This document shows, piece by piece, positions 1 to 5,133 of a DNA stretch of 7,067 nucleotides. The translations under genes and the position numbers were made by a program. The stretch spans positions 1-7,067 of the forward strand of contig JAQCNN010000053.1 of NCBI GenBank assembly GCA_028275005.1, in the 5' to 3' direction. The DNA comes from Salinirussus sp. (lineage in GTDB: Archaea > Halobacteriota > Halobacteria > Halobacteriales > Haloarculaceae). A model generated the notes under the pieces. The model made no database searches. It was not told the DNA's origin and saw only the letters and a program-made list of their open reading frames with translations. Positions within the stretch are counted from its first letter, which is position 1. Each line of letters starts with the position of its first letter.

Positions 1-654
1 CTGCTGGTCGACCGCGAGACCGGTGACGTGGACACGGTCGAGGCGCCGACCGTCTTCTCCTTTCACACGGTCAACGCGTACGACGACGGCGACGAGGTGG
101 TCGTCGACCTCGTCGACTTCGAGGACGACGCCATCGTCGACGCCCTCTCACTCCAGACACTCGAGGAGGAGGGGTTTCCGGGTGTGCCGGCGGGGCGCCT
201 GGCCCGGTACCGGGTCGACCCCGGGGGCGACGACGGTTCGGGGGACGGCACAGTTACACGCGAGCGCCTCTACGACGGCGGGATGGAGCTGCCGACGGTC
301 CCGCGTGCCGTCCGGGCCCGTGACCACCGGTACGTCTACGGCCAGGCGACCGACCGCGAGGGTGCAAACGGGCTCGTCAAGGTCGACACCGAGACCGGTA
401 GCGCCCGGGAGTGGTGGGAGCGTGGCGTCTACGTCGAGGAACCCCGGATGGTTCGTCACCCGGAGGCCGGCGACCCCGCCGAGGGCGACGCCGGTGACGA
501 GGACCGAGGGGTCGTACTCGCACCCGCACTGGACGTCGACGCCGAGCGGTCGATGCTGCTCGTCTTCGACGCTGTCTCCCTCGAGGAACTGGCCCGGGCC
601 CGACTCCCGCATCACCACCCGTTTGGCTTTCACGGGCGCTTTCTGTCGGACTGA
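1..654 (+). CDS. Carotenoid oxygenase family protein, C-terminal part (5' truncated by window edge)
   Basis: The reading frame is open from base 1 to a TGA at 652-654, giving 217 residues of a protein whose family is usually about 450-500 residues, so roughly the N-terminal half lies outside the window. Family members (RPE65/CCD/lignostilbene dioxygenase type) use a non-haem Fe(II) held by four histidines to cleave carotenoid or stilbene double bonds. Two of the four iron-ligand motifs are visible: FSFHTVNAY near the start (His22 of the fragment) and PFGFHGRF at the extreme C-terminus (His211). The ARARLPHH stretch before the last motif is also typical. In haloarchaea such enzymes could make retinal or apocarotenoids, but the substrate cannot be read from this fragment. 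GTG at 28 is an internal codon, not the start. The gene converges on the next one with a 27-bp gap. Confidence 0.88.
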   Translation: MLVDRETGDVDTVEAPTVFSFHTVNAYDDGDEVVVDLVDFEDDAIVDALSLQTLEEEGFPGVPAGRLARYRVDPGGDDGSGDGTVTRERLYDGGMELPTVPRAVRARDHRYVYGQATDREGANGLVKVDTETGSAREWWERGVYVEEPRMVRHPEAGDPAEGDAGDEDRGVVLAPALDVDAERSMLLVFDAVSLEELARARLPHHHPFGFHGRFLSD

Positions 655-681
655 GCCGGTGACCGACGGTACGACGGCCGG

Positions 682-1341
682 CTACCGGTAGGCGGCGATG
701 GCAGGCCCGTCGAGTCGCTCGGCAGTCTCGTCCTCGACGGCGCAGGCGTAGATGGCCCGTCCGACGGTCTCGACGGAGAGCGGACGGTCCTCGCCGAGTC
801 GCTTGGCAACGACCTCGAACCGGCCCAGCGCGGCGAGGAGTCTGTTGACCACGGCCGGGAAGTGTGGCTGGCCCGGCCCGTAGACGGGGCCGGGGCGGAG
901 GACAACCGTCTCGGTCCCGAGGTCCTCGATTGCGGCCTCGGCGCGGCGCTTTGCCTCGATGTAGGCCGCTCGCACCCCGGGTGGGGTCGTCGAGGAGGAG
1001 ACGTAGACGACGCGGCCGACGCCTGCGCGCTCGGCCTCCAGGGCGACGAGGAGGCCGGCGTCACCGTTGACCCGCTCGAAGGTCACGCCCTGCTCCGGGG
1101 ACTCCTCGATGATACCGATGGAGTGGACGACGGTGTCGACACCTGTCAGCCGCTCACGGTACTTCTGCGGGGCGAAGACGTCCGCCGCGACCCAGGTCAC
1201 GTCGTCGGCCCAGGGGCCCCGCTCGTCGGAGGCAGGCGGCCCGCTGCGGGCGACACTAGTCACGTCGTGGCCGTCCGCGACCGCCAGCCGACAGACCTGT
1301 CGCCCGATGAAACCGTTACCGCCTGTCACCAGAAGGTGCAT
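682..1341 (-). CDS. NAD(P)-dependent epimerase/dehydratase-like SDR (NDUFA9-like)
   Basis: A 219-residue extended/atypical short-chain dehydrogenase. The N-terminus MHLLVTGGNGFIG (residues 1-13) is a beta strand plus the TGxxGFxG Rossmann loop that binds NAD(P). VVYVSSS (111-117) supplies the serine, and YIEAK (127-131) is the YxxxK catalytic pair. LRPGPVYGPGQ (149-158) is the usual substrate-side loop. Together these mark the NAD-dependent epimerase/dehydratase family, closest in style to NDUFA9-like quinone/complex-I-associated proteins of about 220-300 residues; the substrate is unknown. The ATG at 1341 is chosen because it starts exactly at the Rossmann strand and a GTTTTG element lies about 26 nt upstream; extending to an ATG at 1452 would add 37 non-family residues and run through the neighbouring promoter and gene. 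It is divergent from the 58-residue gene and probably a single-gene, leaderless transcript. Confidence 0.87.
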   Translation of the reverse strand: MHLLVTGGNGFIGRQVCRLAVADGHDVTSVARSGPPASDERGPWADDVTWVAADVFAPQKYRERLTGVDTVVHSIGIIEESPEQGVTFERVNGDAGLLVALEAERAGVGRVVYVSSSTTPPGVRAAYIEAKRRAEAAIEDLGTETVVLRPGPVYGPGQPHFPAVVNRLLAALGRFEVVAKRLGEDRPLSVETVGRAIYACAVEDETAERLDGPAIAAYR

Positions 1342-1363
1342 ACACAGGGTTGGTCCGGACGGG

Positions 1364-1369
1364 CAAAAC
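1364..1369 (-). promoter_or_regulatory. TATA-like GTTTTG element of the SDR gene
   Basis: Read on the minus strand this is GTTTTG followed by CCC, centred about 26 nt before the ATG at 1341. That is the TATA-box distance for a leaderless haloarchaeal mRNA. The hexamer is shared with the promoters at 1391 and 2171. Inferred from position and recurrence only. Confidence 0.5.
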
Positions 1370-1390
1370 GCCCGCGCTCGTGGCCGAACC

Positions 1391-1396
1391 GTTTTG
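1391..1396 (+). promoter_or_regulatory. TATA-like GTTTTG element of the 58-residue gene
   Basis: GTTTTG followed by CCC, centred 26-27 nt before the ATG at 1420. No Shine-Dalgarno sequence precedes that ATG, so a leaderless transcript is likely. Mirror image of the element at 1364-1369. Confidence 0.5.
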
Positions 1397-1419
1397 CCCG
1401 TCCAGCCCCACCTACAGCT

Positions 1420-1596
1420 ATGTCCGGTGACAAGCAGTCCGGTGGCAAGCACGCAAAGCGTGGCGCGTCAGTCGGTGCCAGTGTCGGCGCGGCGCTGGGC
1501 AGCCGGCTCGGTCCCGTCGGCGCCGGGATCGGCGCCGGCTTTGGCGGCGCAACCGGCTACCTCGCCGGGACCGCGCGTGACAAGCTCGACCCCTGA
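1420..1596 (+). CDS. Small glycine-zipper-like protein (58 aa)
   Basis: A 58-residue ORF with a short basic N-terminus (K5, K10, H11, K13, R14) followed by a long Gly/Ala/Val-rich stretch (about residues 15-50) dense in GxxxG/AxxxG spacing, for example GASVGASVGAALG and GAGIGAGFGG, then a charged tail RDKLDP. This is the pattern of glycine-zipper segments, which pack closely as membrane or oligomeric helices. It is unusually basic for a haloarchaeal protein. The ATG at 1420 is chosen because a GTTTTG element lies 26-27 nt upstream and because the reading frame further upstream (to 862) is only the antisense shadow of the SDR gene. It ends 17 bp from the end of the convergent 164-residue gene. 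The function is unknown; I infer a small membrane-associated or self-assembling protein. Confidence 0.72.
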   Translation: MSGDKQSGGKHAKRGASVGASVGAALGSRLGPVGAGIGAGFGGATGYLAGTARDKLDP

Positions 1597-1613
1597 CCGG
1601 CCGCCGGTCACCC

Positions 1614-2108
1614 TCACGGCGTCTGCTCGGCCCGCTCTGACAGCCCCGACAGTGACGTGACCGCTCGCAGGTCGCCGACCGTGTGGTACCACGCCCCCCG
1701 GACCCCGGTTCGGTCGTTGACGACCGGGTCCGCCAGCGCGAGGAGGTCCCCGAACTGAAAGACCACTACCTCCCGTTCGTCCGAGAAGGGCTCGATCAGG
1801 TCGGCCCAGTCCTCGCTGTCCATCCTCGCCCTGTCACTCCCTGCTTCGCTGGCCCGCTCGAGCGTCCGTTCCTCGACAGAGGCGTAGTGGGTGATGGCGG
1901 AGGTCGGTGCGGTCCGGTAGAAGGCCATGTACTCGAACTCGCGGTCAGCCCTGGGGTAGGACCGCGGACACGGGTAGAACCCACTCCGACACCGTTGGAA
2001 GGTCTCGGTCTGTGTGGCGACCGTACAGACCGTCGCCTCCGCCGGTACGTCCGCGGCGTCGTCGTTGCTCTCCGAGCCGAACGTCCCGAGGTCGGCGTTG
2101 CCTGGCAT
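1614..2108 (-). CDS. Hypothetical protein, 164 aa, possibly PUA/EVE-like
   Basis: A 164-residue protein I cannot assign with certainty. Visible: three cysteines in the first third (C28, C40, C47, the last in FYPCPRSYP), then a core REFEYMAFYRTAPTSAITHYASV (about 56-78), which looks like beta strands around an aromatic AFYRTAP-SAITHYA motif, an acidic linker, and a C-terminal strand-rich part (VVVFQFGDLLALADPV, then GVRGAWYHTVGDL). The 'AFYRTxPxSAITH' style core reminds me of small PUA/EVE-type folds found near nucleic-acid-processing proteins, but this is an impression, not a match. The ATG at 2108 is used because coding character (acidic composition) begins there; the reading frame stays open far upstream only because it runs antisense to other genes. 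It is divergent from the gene at 2201 and convergent with the 58-residue gene. Confidence 0.72.
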   Translation of the reverse strand: MPGNADLGTFGSESNDDAADVPAEATVCTVATQTETFQRCRSGFYPCPRSYPRADREFEYMAFYRTAPTSAITHYASVEERTLERASEAGSDRARMDSEDWADLIEPFSDEREVVVFQFGDLLALADPVVNDRTGVRGAWYHTVGDLRAVTSLSGLSERAEQTP

Positions 2109-2170
2109 CGTCTCCGGTATGGGCGCCAGCCACAAGTCGGTTCGCCGGGGCTCCCCGCGGCCACCGAGCG

Positions 2171-2176
2171 GTTTTG
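2171..2176 (+). promoter_or_regulatory. TATA-like GTTTTG element of the 96-residue gene
   Basis: GTTTTG followed by TCCC, centred 27-28 nt before the GTG at 2201. It is the third occurrence of the same hexamer at the same distance from a start codon in this window and supports choosing GTG 2201 as the start. Confidence 0.5.
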
Positions 2177-2200
2177 TCCCTCCGGCCGTAACCGACCGCT

Positions 2201-2491
2201 GTGCCCGACCCGAGCCCGTACGACCACTACCGCCCTGTCGACGCCGACTACACCGAGGCCATCTACCGCGTCGTGGGGACAGGCGTGGACGAGGACGACG
2301 GCACGGTCCGGCTACTGGAGGTGGCCGACGCCGACGGCCGGCGCGTGACCACCGGCCGCCTCGTAGCGGTCCCCCGCGAGGACCTAGCCGGGTTCGAACC
2401 CGCAGAGAACCCCGACTCGGGCTTTCGACCGCTGCAGGTCGTCGACGGGCTACTCGAGGAAATCCGGATGCTCCGTGACCGGTTGCGGTAG
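2201..2491 (+). CDS. Hypothetical acidic protein, 96 aa
   Basis: I do not recognise a named family. The protein begins MPDPSPYDHYRPVDADYTEAIYRVVG, continues through a strand-rich middle (VRLLEVADADGRRVTTGRLVAV, about residues 36-57), and ends in a probable helix LLEEIRMLRDRLR (84-96). It is strongly acidic and has the composition of a real haloarchaeal cytoplasmic protein; no signal peptide, membrane segment or metal-binding cluster is visible. The mid-section looks like a small beta-barrel or sheet, and the C-terminal helix could mediate dimerisation. The GTG start is supported by the upstream GTTTTG element and by the family-like PYDHY N-terminus. It is followed after 35 bp by the PEBP lipoprotein on the same strand, but nothing shows they are cotranscribed. 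Confidence 0.78.
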   Translation: MPDPSPYDHYRPVDADYTEAIYRVVGTGVDEDDGTVRLLEVADADGRRVTTGRLVAVPREDLAGFEPAENPDSGFRPLQVVDGLLEEIRMLRDRLR

Positions 2492-2526
2492 GAAAGCGAA
2501 AGACAGGAGCCGTCCGGCCCCCTCCT

Positions 2527-3132
2527 GTGCGTATGCGACGGCGACGGCTGCTGGCGGCACTGGGTGGCGGACTGGCGACCGGTGGGGCTGCCGGGCTAGC
2601 CGGCTGTGTCCAGCGCAAGGTCGCCAGCGGTGACCCGCTCTCGGTCTCTAGCCCCGTGCTCGCCGACGACGGGCGGCTTCCCGACCGGTACGCCTGCGAA
2701 GGCGAGGGGGTGTCACCGCCCCTGTTCGTCGAGTCGACCCCGAACTCGACGGCGGCGCTTGCGGTCGTCGCCGAGGCCGACCTTGGCGTGTTCAACAAGC
2801 CGCTGTTCTGGGTGCTGTGGAACCTCCCGGCGGACACCGAGGCGATTCCCGTTGGCGTCCCGCGGACGGCGACGGTCGACAGCCTGGGCGGGGCCAGACA
2901 GAGCAGCCAACCTGGCGGTGAGCCGGGGTACTCCCCTCCCTGTCCGCCACTCGGCCGGGAGACGACCCTGCTGTTCGACGTGTTCGCGCTGGAGAAGTCA
3001 CTTGGCGTCGAGGCCGGCGCACCCGGCGAGACCGCCGAGGAGGCGGCTACCCGGACACAGCTCTCAAGTGCGCGCATCAGTGTCACGTACACCCGCCCCG
3101 CCGGCGAGACGACGGGGACCCAAACCGACTGA
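2527..3132 (+). CDS. Tat-type lipoprotein with YbhB/YbcL (PEBP, Raf-kinase-inhibitor-like) domain
   Basis: A 201-residue protein. Residues 1-26 form an export signal: MRMRRRRLLAALGG is a twin-arginine-like n-region, and LAGC (24-27) is a lipobox, so a mature lipoprotein anchored through Cys27 outside the membrane is likely. The rest matches the PEBP fold: YACEGEGVSPPL (56-66; family YTCDGxxxSPPL), FWVLWNLP (94-101; family HWVxWNIP), and GYSPPCPPLG (134-143; family GYxGPCPPxG). Members bind anionic or phosphorylated ligands; bacterial and archaeal roles are poorly known. Several pocket residues are changed: the His of HWV is Phe94, the later His of PPxGxxHRY is Thr146, and the DDPDA segment reads AEADL (82-86). 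The start may be GTG 2527 or ATG 2533; both keep the RRRR motif. The C-terminal tail is Thr/Gly-rich. Confidence 0.87.
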   Translation: MRMRRRRLLAALGGGLATGGAAGLAGCVQRKVASGDPLSVSSPVLADDGRLPDRYACEGEGVSPPLFVESTPNSTAALAVVAEADLGVFNKPLFWVLWNLPADTEAIPVGVPRTATVDSLGGARQSSQPGGEPGYSPPCPPLGRETTLLFDVFALEKSLGVEAGAPGETAEEAATRTQLSSARISVTYTRPAGETTGTQTD

Positions 3133-3153
3133 CACCGGCGCCGGAAGCGAGAG

Positions 3154-3160
3154 TTCTTTA
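3154..3160 (+). promoter_or_regulatory. TATA box TTCTTTA of the YbaK-like gene
   Basis: TTCTTTA is an AT-rich island in GC-rich DNA, centred 27 nt before the ATG at 3184, with a purine-rich stretch (GCGAGAG) just upstream as a possible BRE. It favours ATG 3184 over the in-frame GTG at 3172. Confidence 0.6.
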
Positions 3161-3183
3161 GGCGACGGGCAGTGTCGGTCCCT

Positions 3184-3654
3184 ATGGACGAGCGCGCCGC
3201 CGCGTTCCGGCGTGAGGCCGCCGACCGGTACGGACTCAGTATCGAGGTCGAGCAGTTCCCCGAGGGGACCGAAACCGCCGCCGAGGCCGCCGACGTCGTC
3301 GGGTGTACCCTCGCACAGATCGCGAGCAGTCTCGTCTTCGTCGCCGACGGGACGCCGGTGGTCGTGGTCACGAGCGGGGCTAACCGTGTCGACGAGGGTC
3401 GGCTGGCTGCCTTCCTCGACGCCACAGACGTGCGGATGGCCAGCACAGGGGAGGTCACCGAGGCGACGGGCTACAGCGTCGGCGGTGTGCCGCCGTTCTG
3501 TCACGACGGCGACCCGGCGGTTCTCGTCGACGAGACACTACTCGACCACGAGACGGTGTGGGCCGCCGCCGGCACACCCGAGACACTCTTTCCCGTTGCC
3601 CCCGACCGCCTCGTCGAGGCCGCCAACGCCACGCCTGTGGAGGTGACTGGCTGA
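3184..3654 (+). CDS. YbaK/EbsC-type aminoacyl-tRNA editing domain protein
   Basis: A 156-residue stand-alone domain of the YbaK/ProX family, which hydrolyses wrongly charged tRNAs (classically Cys- or Ala-tRNAPro). Family marks in order: EQFPEGTETAAEAADVVGC (23-41), IASSLVF (46-52), VVVVTSGANRVDEGRLAAFL (59-78), the GYSVGGVPPF loop (96-105) and VDETLLDHETVWAAAGTP (115-132). The length is normal for the family. Where characterised YbaK enzymes have a lysine in the xxK(S/T)L motif, this protein has Ser48 (IASSL), so the editing activity or the substrate may differ. ATG 3184 is preferred over GTG 3172 because the TATA box at 3154 then sits 27 nt upstream. The next gene is initiation factor 1A, so two translation-linked genes are adjacent, but that one has its own promoter. 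Confidence 0.9.
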   Translation: MDERAAAFRREAADRYGLSIEVEQFPEGTETAAEAADVVGCTLAQIASSLVFVADGTPVVVVTSGANRVDEGRLAAFLDATDVRMASTGEVTEATGYSVGGVPPFCHDGDPAVLVDETLLDHETVWAAAGTPETLFPVAPDRLVEAANATPVEVTG

Positions 3655-3682
3655 CGCTGTGAGCCGGCTCTGGGCGCGCTCT

Positions 3683-3703
3683 CCGGGCACACGCCGTGTC
3701 CGG
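3683..3703. terminator. Hairpin downstream of the YbaK-like gene (tentative)
   Basis: CCGGGCAC at 3683-3690 can pair with GTGTCCGG at 3696-3703 (seven Watson-Crick pairs and one G-T wobble) around a 5-nt loop. It starts 28 bp after the stop codon and precedes the IF1A promoter. There is no T-tract, so a terminator role is weak; it could equally be a chance GC-rich hairpin. Confidence 0.25.
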
Positions 3704-3722
3704 TAACGGGGATCACGGAGTG

Positions 3723-3727
3723 TTTAT
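3723..3727 (+). promoter_or_regulatory. TATA box TTTAT of the IF1A gene
   Basis: TTTAT is centred 27 nt before the GTG at 3752, with CGGAG just upstream as a possible BRE. No Shine-Dalgarno sequence precedes the GTG, so the transcript is probably leaderless; this fixes GTG as the start rather than the ATG twelve codons into the frame. Confidence 0.65.
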
Positions 3728-3751
3728 CCGGCGCCATCACCTAGTTGGACT

Positions 3752-4036
3752 GTGAGTGACTCAGACGGGCGCCGGAACCTCCGGATGCCCAACGACGACG
3801 AGCTGTTTGCGGTCGTGACCCGCCACGATGGCGGGAATCACGTCCGCGTCCGCTGCGAGGACGGGAAGGAGCGGATGGGGCGGATCCCCGGCCGCATGAA
3901 GTACCGGACCTGGATCGAGGAGGACGATATCGTCCTCGTTGAGCCGTGGGACTGGCAGGACGAGAAGGCCAACATCGAGTGGCGCTACGACAGCAAGGAC
4001 GCCGCCCAGCTGCGCGAAGAAGGCCACATCGACTGA
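3752..4036 (+). CDS. eif1A: Translation initiation factor 1A (aIF1A/eIF-1A)
   Basis: A 94-residue archaeal initiation factor 1A, a single OB-fold protein that binds the A site of the small ribosomal subunit and helps place initiator tRNA and mRNA. Visible family marks: RRNLRMPNDDELFAVV (7-22), HVRVRCEDGKERMGRIPGRMK (30-50), the WIEEDDIVLVEPWDWQDEK strand block (53-71) and the C-terminal REEGHID, all typical of haloarchaeal eIF1A. The length is normal. The GTG start gives the short charged tail MSDSDG before the conserved core. The central VVTRHDGGNHVRV loop is the most variable part and may separate this copy from a second paralogue, which some haloarchaea have. Followed by a 172-bp gap. Confidence 0.96.
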   Translation: MSDSDGRRNLRMPNDDELFAVVTRHDGGNHVRVRCEDGKERMGRIPGRMKYRTWIEEDDIVLVEPWDWQDEKANIEWRYDSKDAAQLREEGHID

Positions 4037-4208
4037 TTCTGTCTCCTGGCACCCTCGTGTCGTGACCGCCACTCTCCGCTCCGACAAACCGGCAAGCTCC
4101 GTGGCTACCGCCCTTTTGACCCACGCCAGCACCGCTCGGACACACAGCTAACGGCCCGGGTGGCGCCGGAGCAACAGGGCTTAGTCGACGCGCCGGCCAC
4201 CAACGGTC
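4037..4208. other. Intergenic region between IF1A and the PAP2 gene
   Basis: No convincing gene, tRNA or strong hairpin is visible. A CCTTTTG motif near 4112-4118 resembles the TATA-like elements elsewhere but has no start codon of a credible gene at the right distance. GGCTTAGTC (4178-4186), centred about 27 nt before GTG 4209, is a weak candidate promoter for the PAP2 gene. Confidence 0.4.
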
Positions 4209-4994
4209 GTGACGCGTGGTATCGGCGGTCCCGTGTTTGCCGACTCCCTTCCGGCGGTGGCTGTGGCCGCCGGTGGCCTTCTCACCCAACTCGGGGACAC
4301 GTGGTTTCTGTTGCTCGCCACCGGTGTCCTCTACTGGCGAGCGCGGGGCGGACGCGCCCCGGCGCTGACCGCGACACCACTGCGTGACTGTCTGCTCCTG
4401 GTGGCGCTGCTGGTCGGGTCCTACGCGGCGGCCGCCGCCCTCAAGTCGGTCTTTGCGCTCCCCCGGCCGCCCGGTGCGGGGACGGCTGTCCTGCCCGTGT
4501 GGCTCCCCTCAGCGGTGTCGCCGGTCTACGAGTCGTTCGTGACCGCCGACGGCTACGGCTTTCCCAGCGGGCACGCGACGACAGCCACGGCGGTCTACGG
4601 TGGTGCCGCGGCCGTCCTCTCCGCCGGCGCCCGGCGAACCCGGTACGTCGCTGCCGGCTCAGTCGCCGTACTGGTCGCCCTCTCGCGTCTCGTCATCGGC
4701 GTCCACTCCCCGGCCGACGTGGCTGCCGGTATGGTGCTTGGGCTCGCGGTGTTGGTGGCCCTGCTCGGGCTCGCGAGCCGGTTCGGCTCGACGGCCTGGC
4801 CCCCGGGCCGCGACACCGGGCGTGTCGACACCCGCTCGCCCGCACCGGCACTCGGGGGCGCCGCCCTGCTCGCGGCCGCCGCACTAGCGCTCGCGCCGGG
4901 GCTTGAGCCCCTGCTGGGGCTGCTCGGGGCGACTGCCGGTCTCGTGCTGTGTCTCGCCCGGGACAGGTCGGTGGCATCGTCGCCTGGAGTGTAG
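4209..4994 (+). CDS. PAP2-family integral membrane phosphatase
   Basis: A 261-residue membrane protein of the type 2 phosphatidic acid phosphatase superfamily, which dephosphorylates lipid phosphates or polyprenyl pyrophosphates. All three catalytic signature blocks are present: KSVFALPRP (K79, R86, P87; motif KxxxxxxRP), PSGH (119-122, with the catalytic-cycle His122), and SRLVIGVHSPAD (S159, R160, nucleophile His166, Asp170; motif SRxxxxxHxxxD). Hydrophobic segments surround them at roughly 14-42, 60-78, 123-140, 146-165, 171-190 and 216-248, consistent with the usual six-helix layout. The linker 191-215 is polar. In haloarchaea the likely substrates are polyprenyl or archaeal lipid phosphates, but the sequence does not say which. 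The start is GTG 4209, immediately before the first hydrophobic stretch. Downstream lies a long palindrome. Confidence 0.92.
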   Translation: MTRGIGGPVFADSLPAVAVAAGGLLTQLGDTWFLLLATGVLYWRARGGRAPALTATPLRDCLLLVALLVGSYAAAAALKSVFALPRPPGAGTAVLPVWLPSAVSPVYESFVTADGYGFPSGHATTATAVYGGAAAVLSAGARRTRYVAAGSVAVLVALSRLVIGVHSPADVAAGMVLGLAVLVALLGLASRFGSTAWPPGRDTGRVDTRSPAPALGGAALLAAAALALAPGLEPLLGLLGATAGLVLCLARDRSVASSPGV

Positions 4995-5047
4995 ACCACC
5001 GAACTGTGTCGGCTACTCGGGCCCGGAACGTCCCCCGCTGCCCTGTT

Positions 5048-5133
5048 CTTATACTGCCGGCTGTACGTCTGTAAAGAATTTCGCGACCCCGGGGTCGCGG
5101 ATATCTTCAACCAGTTACAGCCAGCAGTATTAG
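5048..5133. repeat. Concentric ~80-bp imperfect palindrome, MITE-like or bidirectional 3'-end hairpin
   Basis: Three nested inverted repeats share one centre between 5090 and 5091. The outer arms are ATACTGCCGGCTGTA (5051-5065) and TACAGCCAGCAGTAT (5116-5130), pairing at 14 of 15 positions. A middle AAGA (5074-5077) pairs with TCTT (5104-5107). The core is a perfect 18-bp palindrome, CGCGACCCC/GGGGTCGCG (5082-5099). The arms starting at TACTGCC (5052) and ending at GCAGTA (5129) are flanked by the triplet TTA on both sides (5049-5051, 5130-5132), which could be a 3-bp target duplication. It is AT-richer than its surroundings and encodes nothing. It may be a non-autonomous mobile element, or a shared terminator for the convergent genes on either side. 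Confidence 0.7.

Larger units (their letters stand above)
1357..1403. repeat. Perfect 14-bp inverted repeat in a divergent promoter region
   Basis: GGACGGGCAAAACG at 1357-1370 is the exact reverse complement of CGTTTTGCCCGTCC at 1390-1403, with a 19-nt spacer. Each arm contains the GTTTTG element that sits at the TATA position for the gene it faces. The repeat may simply be two identical core promoters back to back, or an operator read by one dimeric regulator. Confidence 0.85.

Noticed and set aside
862..1419. N-terminal extension of the 58-residue protein back to GTG 862
   Set aside because: The extension is antisense to the SDR gene and would read through the promoter region; ATG 1420 has a TATA-like element at the right distance.
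3172..3183. GTG 3172 as start of the YbaK-like gene
   Set aside because: The TATA box at 3154-3160 would be only about 15 nt upstream, too close; ATG 3184 fits the spacing.
1614..3458. A 614-codon open frame on the minus strand
   Set aside because: Only the last 164 codons (from ATG 2108) have haloarchaeal protein composition. The rest is Arg/Ser/Pro-rich and antisense to the hypothetical, PEBP and YbaK-like genes, as expected in GC-rich DNA.
2606..3646. A 346-codon open frame on the plus strand overlapping the PEBP and YbaK-like genes
   Set aside because: Arg/Ser/Pro-rich translation with no domain; it is the shifted-frame shadow of two well-supported genes.
3661..3670. 10-bp perfect palindrome GAGCCGGCTC
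   Set aside because: Short and fully GC-rich; palindromes of this size are expected by chance at this composition.
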